NCBI RefSeq assembly: GCF_009935905.1
Contig: NZ_PREX01000001.1
Span: 1 to 64,000 of the forward strand
Source of the DNA: Alkalibacterium sp. MB6
GTDB lineage: Bacteria > Bacillota > Bacilli > Lactobacillales > Carnobacteriaceae_A
Direction of reading: 5' to 3'
DNA length: 64,000 bases
Under the pieces are notes generated by a model. That model was not told the origin of the DNA, searched no databases, and worked only from the letters and a program-made list of their open reading frames with translations. Position 1 is the stretch's first letter. Every line of letters starts with the position of its first letter. The position numbers were made by a program, and so were the translations under genes. Of the stretch, positions 61,310 through 64,000 are shown piece by piece.

Positions 61310-63142
61310 TTAGCCGTTTGCTTTTTTCGCTGCTTTTTCACGCAAGTTTTTGTTTAGTACTTTCTTTCTTAAACGAATAGATTCAGGAGTAACTTCACAG
61401 TATTCATCGTCAGATAAGAATGCTAACGATTCTTCTAATGTTAAGATTTTTGGACGTTTAATGACGTTTGTTTGGTCTTTATTAGCTGAACGAATATTGG
61501 TTTTTTGTTTCTCTTTAACCACGTTAACGGCTAAGTCATTGTCACGGTTATGCTGACCAACAATCATCCCTTCATAAACTTCAGTACCCGGCTCGATGAA
61601 AATCGTTCCACGGTCTTCTAAGTTCATGATACTGTATGTCGTTGCCGCACCATTTTCCATTGAAACAAGAGCCCCAATACGACGCTCACCAGTATTTCCT
61701 TGTAAAAGAGGCAAATATTGGTCAAAGGTATGGTTCATGATACCGTACCCTCTTGTAATAGATAGAAATTCATTGGTAAAGCCAATCAAGCCTCTAGCTG
61801 GAGCTAAGAATACGATACGCACTTGACCATTGCCAGTGTGAATCATATCAAGCATTTCCGCTTTACGAGAACTTAAGCTTTCAATAACAGACCCCATATA
61901 CTCTTCCGGTGTATCCACTTGAACTCGTTCAAATGGTTCATGTTTTTTCCCGTCAATTTCTTTGATAATAACTTGAGGACGAGACACTTGAAGTTCATAC
62001 CCTTCTCTTCTCATGTTTTCTATTAAGATAGACAAGTGAAGTTCACCACGTCCAGAGACAACCCAAGCATCAGGTGATTCAGTTGGATCAATTCTTAAAG
62101 ACACATCCGTTTGTAACTCAGTCATTAGTCTCTCTTCAATTTTACGAGACGTGACCCATTTACCTTCTCTACCTGCAAAAGGCGAGTTGTTGACGACAAA
62201 GGTCATCTGTAAGGTTGGTTCGTCAATGTGTAGAACCGGAAGTGGATCAACATGATTAATAGGTGTAACTGTTTCTCCAACAAAGATGTCTTCAAAACCA
62301 GATACAGCAATTAAATCTCCAGCTTTCGCTGTTTGAATCTCAACTCGTTCAAGTCCGAAGAAACCAAATAATTTTGTTACACGGAAGTTCTTAGTTGAAC
62401 CATCCAATTTACTCAATGTCACTTGGTCTCCAACAGAAATCGTTCCTCTAAAGACACGGCCAATACCAATACGCCCAACATAGTCATTGTAATCAAGTAA
62501 TGATACTTGGAATTGCAGTGGCTCGTCACTGTTATCGATTGGAGCTGGGATAGCTTTTAGAATTGTTTCAAATACAGGCGCCATTGTTTTCTCTTGATCA
62601 GCAGGATCATCTGAGAAGCTGCTTGTTCCGTTTAATGCAGAAGCATATAATACGGGGAAGTCCAATTGATCTTCGTCTGCATCCAATTCAATCAATAAGT
62701 CTAAGACTTCATCAACGACTTCTTTAGGTCGTGCAGTCGGCTTGTCAATTTTGTTTACTACAACGATTAAACGCATTTTTTTCTCTAACGCTTTTTTCAA
62801 TACAAAACGGGTTTGAGGCATTGTTCCTTCATAAGCATCGACGACTAAAATAACTCCATCAACCATTTTCATAATACGCTCAACCTCACCACCGAAGTCC
62901 GCGTGACCAGGTGTATCCATAATATTAATGCGGTGAGTGCCATAATTAACGGCTGTATTTTTAGCTAAAATAGTAATGCCACGTTCTTTTTCTATATCGT
63001 TTGAATCCATCGCACGCTCGTGTAGTTCATTACGGGCATCCAGTGTATCAGATTGCTTGAGTAATTCATCAACCAATGTCGTTTTACCATGGTCAACGTG
63101 GGCAATAATAGCAATGTTTCTAACTTTGTCTCTTTTTTTCAT
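61310..63142 (-). CDS. typA: TypA/BipA, ribosome-associated GTPase
   Basis: Translational GTPase that helps ribosome assembly at low temperature or stress. The 610-residue protein has AHVDHGKTT (G1), DTPGHADF (G3) and NKID (G4), EF-G-like domains II, III and V and the special C-terminal domain. ATG at 63142 is chosen for GGAGG six bases upstream. It follows suhB. Confidence 0.96.
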   Translation of the reverse strand: MKKRDKVRNIAIIAHVDHGKTTLVDELLKQSDTLDARNELHERAMDSNDIEKERGITILAKNTAVNYGTHRINIMDTPGHADFGGEVERIMKMVDGVILVVDAYEGTMPQTRFVLKKALEKKMRLIVVVNKIDKPTARPKEVVDEVLDLLIELDADEDQLDFPVLYASALNGTSSFSDDPADQEKTMAPVFETILKAIPAPIDNSDEPLQFQVSLLDYNDYVGRIGIGRVFRGTISVGDQVTLSKLDGSTKNFRVTKLFGFFGLERVEIQTAKAGDLIAVSGFEDIFVGETVTPINHVDPLPVLHIDEPTLQMTFVVNNSPFAGREGKWVTSRKIEERLMTELQTDVSLRIDPTESPDAWVVSGRGELHLSILIENMRREGYELQVSRPQVIIKEIDGKKHEPFERVQVDTPEEYMGSVIESLSSRKAEMLDMIHTGNGQVRIVFLAPARGLIGFTNEFLSITRGYGIMNHTFDQYLPLLQGNTGERRIGALVSMENGAATTYSIMNLEDRGTIFIEPGTEVYEGMIVGQHNRDNDLAVNVVKEKQKTNIRSANKDQTNVIKRPKILTLEESLAFLSDDEYCEVTPESIRLRKKVLNKNLREKAAKKANG

Positions 63143-63178
63143 AAAATTCCTCCAAATACTTTGGGTGTTCATTTTTTT

Positions 63179-63295
63179 CTATACAGTTGACAGAATGTCT
63201 TTACAGGTCATTTTCATATGGTTTTCATTGTGTTTCACACAAAAAAGCACCCATTCCTGATAATCTTCCTCATCAAAGAATAAATGCTCCACCAT
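63179..63295 (-). CDS. Possible 38-residue small protein between suhB and typA
   Basis: An ATG (or the GTG directly after it) preceded by AGAGG opens a frame of 38 codons with an acidic N-terminus (DEEDY) and a Trp, Cys and His content unlike random AT-rich sequence. The family is not recognised. It could equally be leader sequence of typA; a GGGTGC plus T6 segment inside it also resembles half of a hairpin. Confidence is low. Confidence 0.3.
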   Translation of the reverse strand: MVEHLFFDEEDYQEWVLFCVKHNENHMKMTCKDILSTV

Positions 63296-63356
63296 ATATC
63301 CTCTTTTTGCTGCAGTGAGTATTATACCAGTAAATCACATAGAAACACAATGTTTT

Positions 63357-64000
63357 TTATTGACTATTATGTGAATTCACAATTTCTTTGTGAGCCGGTT
63401 CAGTCCCAAAGACCGCATGGTTACTTGATAGCATATCTAATTCACTTCCATCAAATTGAGTGGCTTTCATACCCAACTCTTCCATGAACACTACTCCAGG
63501 AGCAATATCCCAAGGTTTTAAATTTCTAGCCATGTAAGCAACCACGTTTCCTTTTGCCACTTCTACCACTTCAAGCCCCGCCGACCCAAGTGCTCTCACG
63601 CCCATACTTTGACGGCCAAGCTCTCTTACATACGCATTCTCTTCATTAACCATTAACACGGAACTCGTTGCTAATAAGCCTTCGGACAGCGGTAAAGACT
63701 CGGGCTTCTCAAGTGTTTGCCCGTTGCAACGAATACCATCGCCTTTTCTTGCTGAATACAACTTGTCTCTCATCACATCATAGACAGCTGCTAATTCCCC
63801 AACACCATCCACAAAGACACCAACCATCAAGGCAAAATTTTCTCTTTGTTTAACGAAGTTAAGGGTCCCATCTATGGGGTCTAAAAACCAAATAGTACCG
63901 TCTAAGGTATCAACATCGTCTCCATAACCTTCTTCTCCAACGATACGATCAGTTGGAAAATTCTCTCTAATTCGTGACGTCAATTCCTTCTCTACTGACT
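63357..64000 (-). CDS. suhB: Inositol monophosphatase family protein, N-terminus beyond window
   Basis: Partial gene; the frame is open to the window end, and about 45 residues of the expected 255-265 are missing. The visible part has the metal motif GEEG, DPIDGT (in WFLDPIDGTLNF) and WDIAPG near the C-terminus, all intact. The family hydrolyses inositol phosphates or related sugar phosphates and can have roles in rRNA maturation. The neighbour order suhB-typA is common in Bacillota. Confidence 0.9.
   Translation of the reverse strand, partial: SVEKELTSRIRENFPTDRIVGEEGYGDDVDTLDGTIWFLDPIDGTLNFVKQRENFALMVGVFVDGVGELAAVYDVMRDKLYSARKGDGIRCNGQTLEKPESLPLSEGLLATSSVLMVNEENAYVRELGRQSMGVRALGSAGLEVVEVAKGNVVAYMARNLKPWDIAPGVVFMEELGMKATQFDGSELDMLSSNHAVFGTEPAHKEIVNSHNSQ

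Overview
The window is chromosomal, AT-rich DNA from a low-GC Gram-positive bacterium. Gene order and content fit Lactobacillales, most likely a Carnobacteriaceae-type marine or haloalkaliphilic lactic acid bacterium. The supports are a gmk-to-acpP block collinear with the Bacillus/Enterococcus core, an Enterococcus hirae-like sodium V-ATPase operon, an oppDFBCA order like that of Lactococcus, a second osmolyte transporter, and unusually acidic secreted regions in OppA and PrkC. The taxonomic placement is inference. I saw no rRNA, tRNA, insertion sequence, prophage or CRISPR array. Almost all genes are on the minus strand, so they are listed below from low to high coordinate but transcribed from high to low.

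Layout. 0.3-6.2 kb: oligopeptide ABC transporter oppDFBCA with a consensus promoter. 6.4-12.1 kb: acpP, plsX, recG, fakA and an Asp23/Gls24 gene. 12.5 kb: rpmB on plus. 12.8-13.2 kb: a disrupted small lipoprotein gene whose stop codon lies inside a perfect 18-bp-arm palindrome. 13.4-25.6 kb: thiN, rpe, rsgA, prkC, prpC, rsmB, fmt, priA, coaBC, rpoZ, gmk, the conserved translation, nucleotide and signalling block. 25.7-27.6 kb: a patatin-like lipase, a possible gene remnant and a small membrane protein. 27.8-36.4 kb: nine-gene V-type ATPase operon ntpFIKECGABD with sodium-binding residues and a structured 5' leader. 36.6-38.0 kb: a DegV fatty-acid-binding protein and an unknown plus-strand gene. 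38.1-41.6 kb: opuC-type compatible-solute transporter with a structured leader. 42.0-47.2 kb: cardiolipin synthase, thiT under a TPP riboswitch, RNase J2, and birA on plus. 47.3-48.2 kb: TraX-like membrane protein and four tandem 51-bp repeats. 48.2-53.4 kb: pnp, rpsO, uvrB, rpsT. 53.5-59.4 kb: holA, comEC, comEB, comEA, sepM. 59.4-64.0 kb: coaD, rsmD, ylbG, ylaN, typA, and suhB cut by the window end.

Functional themes. Phospholipid supply is represented by FakA, a FakB-type DegV protein, PlsX, AcpP and cardiolipin synthase. Sodium and osmotic adaptation is represented by the Na+ V-ATPase and OpuC, both with folded leaders ending in terminators. Thiamine acquisition is represented by ThiT (TPP-controlled) and ThiN. 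RNA decay and ribosome genes (RNase J2, PNPase, S15, S20, L28, RsgA, RsmB, RsmD) form much of the rest. No wholly new multigene system was evident. The observations most worth checking are the two uncharacterised or candidate riboregulators, two apparent CTG start codons (prpC, birA), the palindrome-interrupted lipoprotein gene and the tandem repeat.
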